DNA from: Shewanella decolorationis S12
GTDB lineage: Bacteria; Pseudomonadota; Gammaproteobacteria; Enterobacterales; Shewanellaceae
Length of the DNA: 64,000 nucleotides
Assembly (NCBI RefSeq): GCF_000485795.1
Contig: NZ_AXZL01000056.1
Location: 1-64,000 of the forward strand
Direction: 5' to 3'
The position numbers were made by a program, and so were the translations under genes. Each line of letters begins with the position of its first letter. Positions within the stretch are counted from its first letter, which is position 1. Positions 19,338 to 26,169 of the stretch are shown here, piece by piece. The notes beneath the pieces were generated by a model. The model saw nothing but the letters and a program-made list of their open reading frames with translations. It was not told the DNA's origin and did no database searches.

Positions 19338-19885
19338 ACAGAGTGGTCCTTATATGAATTAACGGCTGCAATTACACGATCTGCGTGGGCCTTTGCAAGG
19401 GAAAGAGTGTTGGATTTATTGCCACCTTCAGCGGCAGTGGAGTTCATCTCAAAGCTAATAATGGTATCGATAATATCGACAGCGGCTGCGCGAAATGGGT
19501 GTTCGTAAGCTTGCTGGTATGCGTTAAAGGGTAAAAAGTTAAAGCCCGTCTCGCTGTAAGATTCCTCAGTCGCCCCCGCAGTGATAGAAAATAAGACAGG
19601 TTTACCTTGGAGCTGGCTACCATTGGGGCCAAAGGCAAAACCATAGGTAAATACCTCATCAATCCAATGTTTGAGCACGGCGGGATAGGTGCTCCAATAG
19701 AGCGGGAATTGCACCACTATTACATCGGCATCAAGCAACTGTTGCTGCTCCGAGGCGATATCGCCATCAAACTGAGCCACTGAATTGATATGCCAGCCCA
19801 GTTGCTCAGCCTCAATGGCAAGTATGCTGGCATTGGCAACAGACTGGGTTAAGTTGGGGTGCCCGTTTAGCACTAGTATGTTCAT
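19334..19885 (-). CDS. flavodoxin-fold NAD(P)H oxidoreductase
   Basis: A 183-residue protein of the KefF/MdaB-like quinone reductase family. It has the FMN-binding start MNILVLNGHPN, the conserved DVIVVQFPLYWSTYPAVLKHWIDEV block (about 53-77) and a GAT loop near 108. It likely reduces quinones or related electrophiles in the cytosol. It overlaps the start of nupC. No kef-type antiporter gene is nearby. Confidence 0.85.
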   Translation of the reverse strand: MNILVLNGHPNLTQSVANASILAIEAEQLGWHINSVAQFDGDIASEQQQLLDADVIVVQFPLYWSTYPAVLKHWIDEVFTYGFAFGPNGSQLQGKPVLFSITAGATEESYSETGFNFLPFNAYQQAYEHPFRAAAVDIIDTIISFEMNSTAAEGGNKSNTLSLAKAHADRVIAAVNSYKDHSV

Positions 19886-20150
19886 TTGCTAGCTCCTGAG
19901 AGAAAACGGTGCCACTTTGCAGCCAAAACCAGAGGCTCAAGCACCGTGTTACGAAGTCATAGCGTGGATTATAGGGAGGGAAGAACGAATGCCAGAGGAC
20001 ATTTGTCTCCTAGCACCTGATTCAGTTCATACTATTGTGATAATTTGATTAACACATCGATGTAAAGATGAATGAAGTGATAAATGCCGTACTTTTCCAA
20101 TGAAATTAAAACAATTTATTTAATTCACTATTAATGCATAAGAAGTCATC

Positions 20151-21272
20151 GTGAGCGAATATCAATACTATAAATTCGAGCGTCTAGATGGGTATTTAGA
20201 CGCTAAAGCACGCGAAGCACTCCGAGCCATTTCAAGCCGTGCCGAGATCAGTGCTACATCCTTTCAGGTGTATTACACCTACAGTGATCTAAAGGCAGAG
20301 CCTTTTAAGCTGATGTTAAAATACTTTGATATCGGTTTTTACTATGCCGATTGGGGCTCAATCGATGCCTACATCAAGCTACCAGCAGGAACGATCCCTG
20401 AAGCGTTGCTTGGCTTTTCAAGTGACGGGCTTCATGTTCACGAAAACGATGAGTGGCAGTTACTGATTTTTTCCCTTGAGGAGTATGACGAGTATTTTGA
20501 CGATGAGCATGCTGACGACTTTTTCCAGCATTTAGCCGCTTTACGCAGCGGGTTAATGCAAGGGGATTGGCGCCTTGTGTACTTTATGTGGCTCAAAGCG
20601 TTTGATTTTAATGATGACATTGAGCGAGTGCCGTTAATTCAATTCGATTTTGAGCACCTCAGTGAAGAGGAGCAGGCGTTTGCGGCGCTGTATGATATTC
20701 CCTTAGCATTGGTTAAGGCACTCGCCATGGCGCTGAACGCACAACCCAGCCATCAAGCCAAACAAACTCAGCTTACGTTTGATGCGTGGCTCCATAATCT
20801 CTCTGAAGCAGAGAAAGACACGCTATTACGCACCTTGTTTGAGCAAGGCCAGCTAACCCGTCACCAAGCCTTAGCGCTGACGCGAAAAGAATCTGTCAAC
20901 ACAGACGAGATCTATCAATACTGGTTAACCCCCGAGGTAATTTCCCCTTTTATCGAGCAAGCGCAAAGCCAATTACAGCAAGAGCAAGCCGCAGCTCTCG
21001 CAAAAAAATTAGCCATCGAAAAAGCGGAAAAAGAAAAAGCGTTGACGGATATCTACAATCAGCGCGAGTACTACTGGCAGCAATCACAAGAGCAAGCGGA
21101 TCGAACTTGCGCCAGTGGTTATGATGCGGCATCACGCTATTTGCATCAGCTGTTTGAGGCCTATCAGTTCAAAGCGAATGAAGCGGCGTTTGAACAACGT
21201 TTTAAGCGCTTTGTTGTGGCGAATAATAGCCGGAAAGCACTGTTAAATCGTCTCAAAAGTCTACTTTTATAG
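20151..21272 (+). CDS. conserved protein of unknown function
   Basis: A 373-residue soluble protein that I do not recognise functionally. The N-terminal 150 residues (YYKFERLDG..., SRAEISATSFQVYYTYSDL, LMLKYFDIGFYYADWGS) resemble a family of uncharacterised bacterial proteins. Residues about 290-325 form a charged coiled coil (LAKKLAIEKAEKEKALTD). No signal peptide or membrane segment. The start is GTG at 20151. The stop lies 9 bp from the tail of the convergent MerR gene. It has core-like codon use and no obvious partner. Confidence 0.75.
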   Translation: MSEYQYYKFERLDGYLDAKAREALRAISSRAEISATSFQVYYTYSDLKAEPFKLMLKYFDIGFYYADWGSIDAYIKLPAGTIPEALLGFSSDGLHVHENDEWQLLIFSLEEYDEYFDDEHADDFFQHLAALRSGLMQGDWRLVYFMWLKAFDFNDDIERVPLIQFDFEHLSEEEQAFAALYDIPLALVKALAMALNAQPSHQAKQTQLTFDAWLHNLSEAEKDTLLRTLFEQGQLTRHQALALTRKESVNTDEIYQYWLTPEVISPFIEQAQSQLQQEQAAALAKKLAIEKAEKEKALTDIYNQREYYWQQSQEQADRTCASGYDAASRYLHQLFEAYQFKANEAAFEQRFKRFVVANNSRKALLNRLKSLLL

Positions 21273-21281
21273 GGCGTTCCG

Positions 21282-22454
21282 TTACGCCCCTTTGCGTAGC
21301 ACAAACATGCGGTACCCAAACTCGCCTAAGTAGCGCTCATAAATCGCAATTTCTCGCTCGATATCTGCGATGGCGTTTGATTTTGGCATGCTTGCTTTCA
21401 CTTCTGCCACTCGCGCTTTGAGTGGTTGATAGTAATCGTGCCATGCTTGTTCCCTTAAGGTGAAATGATCAATCACTTCAAAGCCTGCTTGGCGCATTTG
21501 GCTTAAGCGTTTTTCGATGGTTTGCATATCTGGGTATTCACCTTCCCAGAATGCGACTGCCTCTTGACTTGGGTTATCGGTTAACCAGATCAAATCACTG
21601 ACGACCATATAGCCACGATTAGTCAGTAGTTTACGCCACTGGGTTAATGCTTGTTCAATACCCATTATGTAAGCTGAGCCTTCTGACCAGATACAATCAA
21701 AACTTTCAGGTGTAAAAGGCAGATCCGTCATGCTGGCGCAGCTTAAGGTAACGCGGGTATCTAACCCCTGCTCAGTGAGGCGTTCACCGAGTTCATCCAG
21801 CGCACTTTGCTCGTTATCCACTGCCACAATCTCGGCTAGGGTGTGCTTTGCCAATAACCGGGTTGAAAAGCCTTTGCCGCAGCCAATATCAATGATCTTG
21901 GAGGGTATTGTTGGCAGCGTTAATAGCGCCTTTAGCGAATCGGCATCACAGCCCGGCCCCCATCGTTCTAGAGTTTGGAATACCGTCATAAAATCGGCCA
22001 TGTATTGATCGTGTTCGTTCATATCTTTTGATAACCATTTCAAATGCAGGGCTTGTTGTTCATTAAAACCTTGCTGTTTTAACCAATCCAGATAGGCTTC
22101 TGGCGCTAATTTATCGGTCTGTTGATGCCAAATACGAAGCGAACCCTGACCCAGCAGGGCGACGAGTAACTCGCGAGCTTGCTGCTTTTGAGCGATATCT
22201 TCGTCCAACTGCTGCAAGCGCTTTTCAAGTACCGCGCGCTGCACCTTGCTGTCTAAAAAGGATTTGCATTCTTTAAGTGTTAAGCCGCCCGATTGTAGTT
22301 GTTGCAACAAGTGCAACTGCTGAACATCTTTATCGGAATAAAGTCGATAGCCGTTGGTTTGGCGAGAGCCACGTAATAAGCCTTGCTTCTCGTAGTAGAG
22401 CAAGGTTGAACGTGATAGCCCGACTTTGTCAGCTAACTCAGAAATGCGATACAC
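21282..22454 (-). CDS. MerR-type regulator fused to a SAM methyltransferase
   Basis: A 390-residue two-domain protein. Residues 1-70 are a MerR winged helix (ISELADKVGLSRSTLLYYEKQGLL; then a wing with NGYRLYSDKD). Residues 70-110 form the usual dimer coiled coil. Residues about 180-300 are a class I methyltransferase with motif I IIDIGCGKGFSTRLLA and a VAVDNE acidic loop. The fusion suggests either a regulator sensing a methyl-acceptor or a methyltransferase that controls its own gene. The target is unknown. No metal-binding cysteine pattern of classical MerR is seen. Confidence 0.85.
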   Translation of the reverse strand: MYRISELADKVGLSRSTLLYYEKQGLLRGSRQTNGYRLYSDKDVQQLHLLQQLQSGGLTLKECKSFLDSKVQRAVLEKRLQQLDEDIAQKQQARELLVALLGQGSLRIWHQQTDKLAPEAYLDWLKQQGFNEQQALHLKWLSKDMNEHDQYMADFMTVFQTLERWGPGCDADSLKALLTLPTIPSKIIDIGCGKGFSTRLLAKHTLAEIVAVDNEQSALDELGERLTEQGLDTRVTLSCASMTDLPFTPESFDCIWSEGSAYIMGIEQALTQWRKLLTNRGYMVVSDLIWLTDNPSQEAVAFWEGEYPDMQTIEKRLSQMRQAGFEVIDHFTLREQAWHDYYQPLKARVAEVKASMPKSNAIADIEREIAIYERYLGEFGYRMFVLRKGA

Positions 22455-22843
22455 AGATAAAACGTCCTTTCCGTTCTTTTTTAATAATGGCGCGGCTGGC
22501 TCAAACAGACCTGAACGCTATTGACGATAAACTATGAAGTTATAGACAGGTCAATCATTGTTGGCAAAAAATATTGTTCAGCGGTGATTGGATGATTGGG
22601 TGATTGGGTGATTGGGTGGAAGGTTGTATGCCACCTTTAGGTCTTCAGATTGTTACCTTTAAAGTAACTTAGCGTAGACCACTGACCGCTGCATTTCCCC
22701 GTTCATTAAAACGCGTGTACGAGGCTGTTCATAATTCTGTGTCAGGCTAATTTCACACCTCTATGCGCATGAAAGTATTGTGGTGTTCTAGTCGAGTATA
22801 AAACAACCCCTCAATAGCTTTCTTCTTTGCGAATGCCAGCTCG
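22455..22843. other. intergenic region upstream of the MerR fusion
   Basis: About 390 bp with the octamer repeat and the MerR-gene promoter region but no supported gene. It is chromosomal sequence outside the island. Confidence 0.4.
22585..22616. repeat. tandem 8-bp repeat, four copies
   Basis: TGATTGGA once and TGATTGGG three times in a row. It lies in the intergenic region upstream of the MerR fusion gene. Such short tandem arrays change length easily; no function is apparent. Confidence 0.8.
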
Positions 22844-22984
22844 TTAAACAAGGCGTTGCCATTGTGCAATGGCTTTTGACACTTCCCCCTTGGGCATTTT
22901 TGGTGGCATGGGGACGCCTTGAGTCAACACACCTAGCGACTCATCAACCCTGCCACCATTTAAACAACAACTGATAACAGACAT
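22844..22984 (-). CDS. possible 46-residue ORF or gene remnant
   Basis: A small frame starting at ATG 22984 encodes 46 residues with two adjacent Cys and a Pro-rich VPMPPKMPKGEV segment. It resembles the C-terminal tail of a larger protein (PMPP-type stretches occur near the end of c-type cytochromes), but no heme motif is seen. There is no clear ribosome site. It lies just beyond the ancestral yicC terminator. It may be a remnant of a deleted gene; confidence is low. Confidence 0.25.
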   Translation of the reverse strand: MSVISCCLNGGRVDESLGVLTQGVPMPPKMPKGEVSKAIAQWQRLV

Positions 22985-23010
22985 CTGCAAACCGATTTGG
23001 ATGGGGAAAA

Positions 23011-23050
23011 TAAAAAAGCCCTGTATTTACAAGAAAATAATAGGGCTTTT
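23011..23050 (-). terminator. ancestral yicC terminator, displaced by the island
   Basis: On the minus strand, AAAAGCCCT and AGGGCTTTT flank a 19-nt loop, followed by a T-rich run (TTTTTTATTTT). It lies right after the duplicated yicC tail at 23079-23097, so it was the yicC terminator before the island entered. Confidence 0.75.
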
Positions 23051-23078
23051 AAGACATTCTTGGACGGGTGGGAAAACT

Positions 23079-23097
23079 ATTCGACGTTCTGGATCTG
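23079..23097. other. attachment site, distal end (duplicated yicC tail)
   Basis: Read on the minus strand this copy encodes QIQNVE and a stop (TAG), the same residues as the end of the intact yicC, with two synonymous base differences. The common uninterrupted core is TTCTGGATCTG (23087-23097). Confidence 0.88.
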
Positions 23098-23168
23098 AAT
23101 GTCGGATATTTTAATAAAATCAATAAATAACAGATAATTAAGTTTCGTTTTTGTGAGGTTTTCAGGTT

Positions 23169-23189
23169 TTAGTAACCGATTTAGTAACC
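23169..23189. other. candidate integrase arm-type sites, distal end
   Basis: Two copies of TTAGTAACC (23169-23177, 23181-23189), 12 bp apart and followed by ACTT. The identical arrangement occurs near the other island end (47016-47036), which suggests integrase or directionality-factor binding. Confidence 0.7.
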
Positions 23190-23233
23190 ACTTTGTCAAT
23201 GCCTAGTGATTGTTTTTTCCTTTGACGGTGGGG

Positions 23234-24517
23234 CTATTCAATTATCAAGAATGGATGATCAAGATAGTTCGCTAGATACATTATGTAGTTGCTCGTCGTT
23301 GAGGGGAAAAAGTTATTTGCTTGGACTCCAGTTAAGTTTTTTACATATCTGAAGGGTTTTAACAAATTAGATAACAAGATGTTACTGGCTTCTTGCGGCC
23401 TTTCGCGAAGCATCACCAAAAGGTCTTCATGTTGTTTTTTGGAGTTCTTACTCCATCCAGGAGTATCTATATTATTGATAATTAGTTCGTTGCCCCCAAA
23501 CCAGGCATAAAGTCTGATAAGGCCTATATGGTCAGCAAGTTTGATCTCAACTGTCACATTATAGGAAGAGTCTGCTTCGAGATTCCAATTTGCCTCAAAT
23601 GTCACAATGCAAGAATATCCTAATATAGCTATAGGATTGTGCCATGCTATTGATTTTTCGAAATAAGTTATTCTGCTCTTCACTACTCTTGCCCAACCAA
23701 TCTTGCCTGTTTTCTTGAGTAAGCACAAATAGCGGTATGTCCGTGCTAAGGTAATTTTTTTATTTTCAACATTCCAAGTAACAAAGCTATTTCTGGTATC
23801 GTTAGCAACAAAGCTATTTGTCGCGTTCAAGAAGTCTGTGGGTAGATATTTAACTCTTCCAGAGATAGAACGCTGTGACTTATTTATGTTTTTGATTGAG
23901 CTAGCTAGTTTGCTTAATCTTTTATAATACCTCTTTTGGGCAGCAAGCTGTTCAGCTATTGCCAGTTCACGAGCCCGCTCTTTTTTAATGACTTCTTCAT
24001 CTATTCTGTTAGCTTCAGTTTTAATCTGCTGATACTGTTGCAAGTGTGGCTTAACCTGCTTTTGCATATCTTTGAGCACGTCTAGTGATAGTGGTTTTCG
24101 ATGTTCTTTCCATTTTGATACTTCGACGCAAACTCTATTGACTGCAGTTTGGTTAGTGAATACCGCAGTAGCCTCAAGGTTTTTTGTTCCTTTTCGTGTC
24201 AAATTTTGACTACCTATACTCGCAAACTCATTCGGAACGATTACACACTTTGCATGTAGTGAAGGTAGCGCATAGAGCTCAAACCCACGTTTTTTAAGCG
24301 TAATAAGGGTTTGTATGGAAGAACTGAGATTGATGAATAACTCGGCTGAAAATAACGTGTAAATATCGCATTGACCGCTACTCAAAGATGAAGTGACGGT
24401 CTCAGCAGTGCTCGAGGTTATATAAGGGGAGTAAATTTCTACAGAGGTTGCTTTTTTTAGCTCATTTTGCCATCTTCTTGTAACATTTCGGAAGAATAGC
24501 TCGTAATCCTTTTCCAT
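23234..24517 (-). CDS. phospholipase-D-fold protein, candidate defence nuclease
   Basis: A 427-residue protein. The N-terminal 150 residues have the PLD fold with one HKD-type motif: LHAKCVIVPNEFASIGSQNLT (His and Lys near residues 89-91, then GSxN). One motif per chain implies a dimer, as in bacterial PLD nucleases. A basic coiled coil follows (about 150-215), then about 210 residues I do not recognise. Stand-alone PLD proteins of this kind occur in defence islands. It is the outermost gene, 137 bp from the attachment site, and may have its own promoter downstream of a terminator at 24543-24584. Confidence 0.75.
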   Translation of the reverse strand: MEKDYELFFRNVTRRWQNELKKATSVEIYSPYITSSTAETVTSSLSSGQCDIYTLFSAELFINLSSSIQTLITLKKRGFELYALPSLHAKCVIVPNEFASIGSQNLTRKGTKNLEATAVFTNQTAVNRVCVEVSKWKEHRKPLSLDVLKDMQKQVKPHLQQYQQIKTEANRIDEEVIKKERARELAIAEQLAAQKRYYKRLSKLASSIKNINKSQRSISGRVKYLPTDFLNATNSFVANDTRNSFVTWNVENKKITLARTYRYLCLLKKTGKIGWARVVKSRITYFEKSIAWHNPIAILGYSCIVTFEANWNLEADSSYNVTVEIKLADHIGLIRLYAWFGGNELIINNIDTPGWSKNSKKQHEDLLVMLRERPQEASNILLSNLLKPFRYVKNLTGVQANNFFPSTTSNYIMYLANYLDHPFLIIE

Positions 24518-24542
24518 ACTTCAGACTATCCTTAGTGCTAAT

Positions 24543-24584
24543 GAAAAAACCGGGCGATAGTTCACTAAGAAACATGGCCCGGTT
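24543..24584 (-). terminator. rho-independent terminator of the HTH operon
   Basis: On the minus strand, AACCGGGC and GCCCGGTT form an 8-bp stem followed by TTTTTTC. It lies 205 bp after the HTH gene stop, so the intervening sequence is probably transcribed. Confidence 0.75.
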
Positions 24585-24788
24585 GTACCCACCCCTAACC
24601 CATATTGCTGAAAGCGGATTCAGTTACTTGGCGCACCTTTCTCCTAGCCAATGGCAAGCTATTCAGCACCGGAAATGTTTAAACACAACTTTCAGCCGAT
24701 AGAAGCTCAAAGTGGTGCGGTTAAAACCAAAACATTGTAATGGTGTTGTACATCCAACACTTAAGAGACGATAAGCTCGTCTTGGGCT
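24585..24788 (-). other. transcribed-looking non-coding segment with inverted repeats
   Basis: Between the HTH stop and the terminator. It contains a small hairpin (AGACGA with TCGTCT, 24766-24782) and a longer pairing between TTCAGCA- and TGCTGAA-type arms around 24608-24667. No ORF with a ribosome site was seen. It could be a long 3' UTR or a small RNA. Confidence 0.35.
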
Positions 24789-25493
24789 TTATTGGGTTAG
24801 GTCATTGTTGCTATTTGGCATAGAGAGGTCAAGCAAATTAATATCTTCAGTAGGAAGCCCTAATTTGAGCAATGCTTGCCTAATTTTGAACGCAAGTATA
24901 ATACGGTCATTATCATTGTTTTGCTTTTCTGATTGATGTTTAAAGCTAGGAAGTAAACAATAAATTTTTTCAACCATTTCTTGTGGGTTGTTAAATGTAG
25001 CGTAGTTTGGTGAGACCCAGTGCGCATCCTCGTTATCTGAAAACCCCATATTTTTAATATCAAGGTGATCTTTTAGGCCTAGTCGTTTCTGGAAGAGCAC
25101 TACAAATTGGTCACTACTTCTAATAACAATGACACGGCGAATACTTATAGACTTATTACTATCTAGAATTTTGGTTACATGCTTAAGTAGAATCTCGCCT
25201 TCAATACGGAAAAAGTAGATTTTATCCTCTGAATCGAATGAGTAAAAAAGGTGCTCCAACTTGCGTTTCAGTAAATGGCCAAACTCTTTAATAAGTCCAT
25301 TCATTTGTCTTTCTGTTGCTAAAGCCTCACCGTTTCTCCAGCGGGAAACCTGTGCAATCGATTTACCACTTAGACCTGCCTTTACAGCAATATCTGCATT
25401 TGTATAACCGTTATCGAGGGCAATGCGGATAATCTGTTTTGTAAACCGGTACTTTTTCTTATCCTGTGTTCCTTCCGAACGCTCCTTGATCAT
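24789..25493 (-). CDS. helix-turn-helix protein of the NPNN operon
   Basis: A 234-residue protein with an N-terminal Xre/Cro-like helix-turn-helix (about 15-50; ALDNGYTNADIAVKAGLSGKSIAQVSRWRNG) and a conserved ATERQMNGLIKEFGHLLKRKLEHLFY stretch. The C-terminal 150 residues are unrecognised. The start at 25493 follows a near-perfect AAAGGAG; the frame is also open 18 codons further upstream through the inverted repeat. It follows two tiny NPNN genes on the same strand. It likely regulates this operon or acts with the small proteins; both ideas are inference. Confidence 0.75.
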   Translation of the reverse strand: MIKERSEGTQDKKKYRFTKQIIRIALDNGYTNADIAVKAGLSGKSIAQVSRWRNGEALATERQMNGLIKEFGHLLKRKLEHLFYSFDSEDKIYFFRIEGEILLKHVTKILDSNKSISIRRVIVIRSSDQFVVLFQKRLGLKDHLDIKNMGFSDNEDAHWVSPNYATFNNPQEMVEKIYCLLPSFKHQSEKQNNDNDRIILAFKIRQALLKLGLPTEDINLLDLSMPNSNNDLTQ

Positions 25494-25510
25494 TGATATC
25501 TCCTTTAAAT

Positions 25511-25540
25511 CATGCTGGTGGTTATCATGCCACCAGCATG
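25511..25540. promoter_or_regulatory. perfect 11-bp inverted repeat before the HTH gene
   Basis: CATGCTGGTGG (25511-25521) and CCACCAGCATG (25530-25540) with an 8-bp spacer. It lies between the second small gene and the HTH ribosome site. It could be an operator for the HTH protein or an RNA hairpin controlling read-through. There is no U-run. Confidence 0.65.
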
Positions 25541-25546
25541 GTTTCA

Positions 25547-25684
25547 CTAATCATCACCTAAGTATGCATCATTGTTTGGATTGTGGGCATCTGCCCAATC
25601 GTCCATATTTGCATCATTGTTTGGATTGTTGATATCAGACCAAAGGTCCAATTCATCTGGAGACATATTACTAGTATTTGGCAT
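25547..25684 (-). CDS. 45-residue acidic NPNN repeat protein
   Basis: Starts at ATG 25684 after TAGGTAAC. The protein is acidic and Asn/Asp-rich, with a duplicated segment: NNPNNDANMDDW and HNPNNDAYLGDD (residues 19-30 and 34-45). No membrane segment or signal. It lies 8 bp after the first NPNN gene and shares its NPNN motif, so the two are related or partner proteins. Function is unknown. Although very short, the ribosome site, tight spacing and repeat make it likely to be real. Confidence 0.65.
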   Translation of the reverse strand: MPNTSNMSPDELDLWSDINNPNNDANMDDWADAHNPNNDAYLGDD

Positions 25685-25692
25685 AGTGTTAC

Positions 25693-25836
25693 CTACTTTT
25701 TATTGTCACTTTTATATTGAGAATTATTCGGATTTAACTGGTTTGAACGGTTTTTTTGAACGCTCTGATAGGCTTGGTTTGTACCAGATGTACCTTTGTT
25801 ACTATTGCTTTGGTTGGCCTTGTGGTTGTTATTCAT
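25693..25836 (-). CDS. 47-residue Asn-rich NPNN protein
   Basis: Starts at ATG 25836 after AGAAGGG. It is a hydrophilic protein rich in Asn, Gln, Ser and Lys, with the motif NRSNQLNPNN at residues 29-38. I have seen this motif in small uncharacterised proteins of marine gammaproteobacteria, but know no function for it. It is the first gene of a three-gene minus-strand operon with the second NPNN gene and the HTH gene, divergent from hsdR. Confidence 0.65.
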   Translation of the reverse strand: MNNNHKANQSNSNKGTSGTNQAYQSVQKNRSNQLNPNNSQYKSDNKK

Positions 25837-26169
25837 AGCTTGAACCCTTCTAAGTTATTTGACGTTAATGTCGATGTTAATTGTATGGAATACTGAGGGT
25901 TAGCTTGAAGTGATGGGCTTGTGATTGTTTGATGATACTCGGTGATAATGAGTGATATATTCATTAACCTATTCTTCACAACTTGTTTGGGATAGCTCTG
26001 GATAGTTAGTTAAACGATTCTACTCAAAAAGCTTTAACCTTAAATTATGTTAGTAGGTCGTGTTTTCAATCATAACCCTCTAACACAATTAGATTTTATG
26101 GCCTACTGCAGCAAACCTTGATATCTTCAGCATATGAATGGCAAAAGCAAGTTTTAGAAGGCACTATTG
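25837..26169. other. divergent promoter region between the NPNN/HTH operon and hsdR
   Basis: 333 bp, AT-rich, without a gene. It holds a direct repeat GTTAAT close to the NPNN side (near 25864-25882) and an AGAAGG ribosome site before hsdR. A likely control point for both cargo operons, possibly by the HTH protein. No operator copy of the 25511-25540 repeat was seen here. Confidence 0.45.

Noticed and set aside
22585-22616. CRISPR-like short repeats
   Set aside because: Units are directly adjacent octamers without spacers; no cas genes in the window.
24585-24788. Retron msr-msd candidate
   Set aside because: Inverted repeats are present but there is no reverse transcriptase anywhere in the window.
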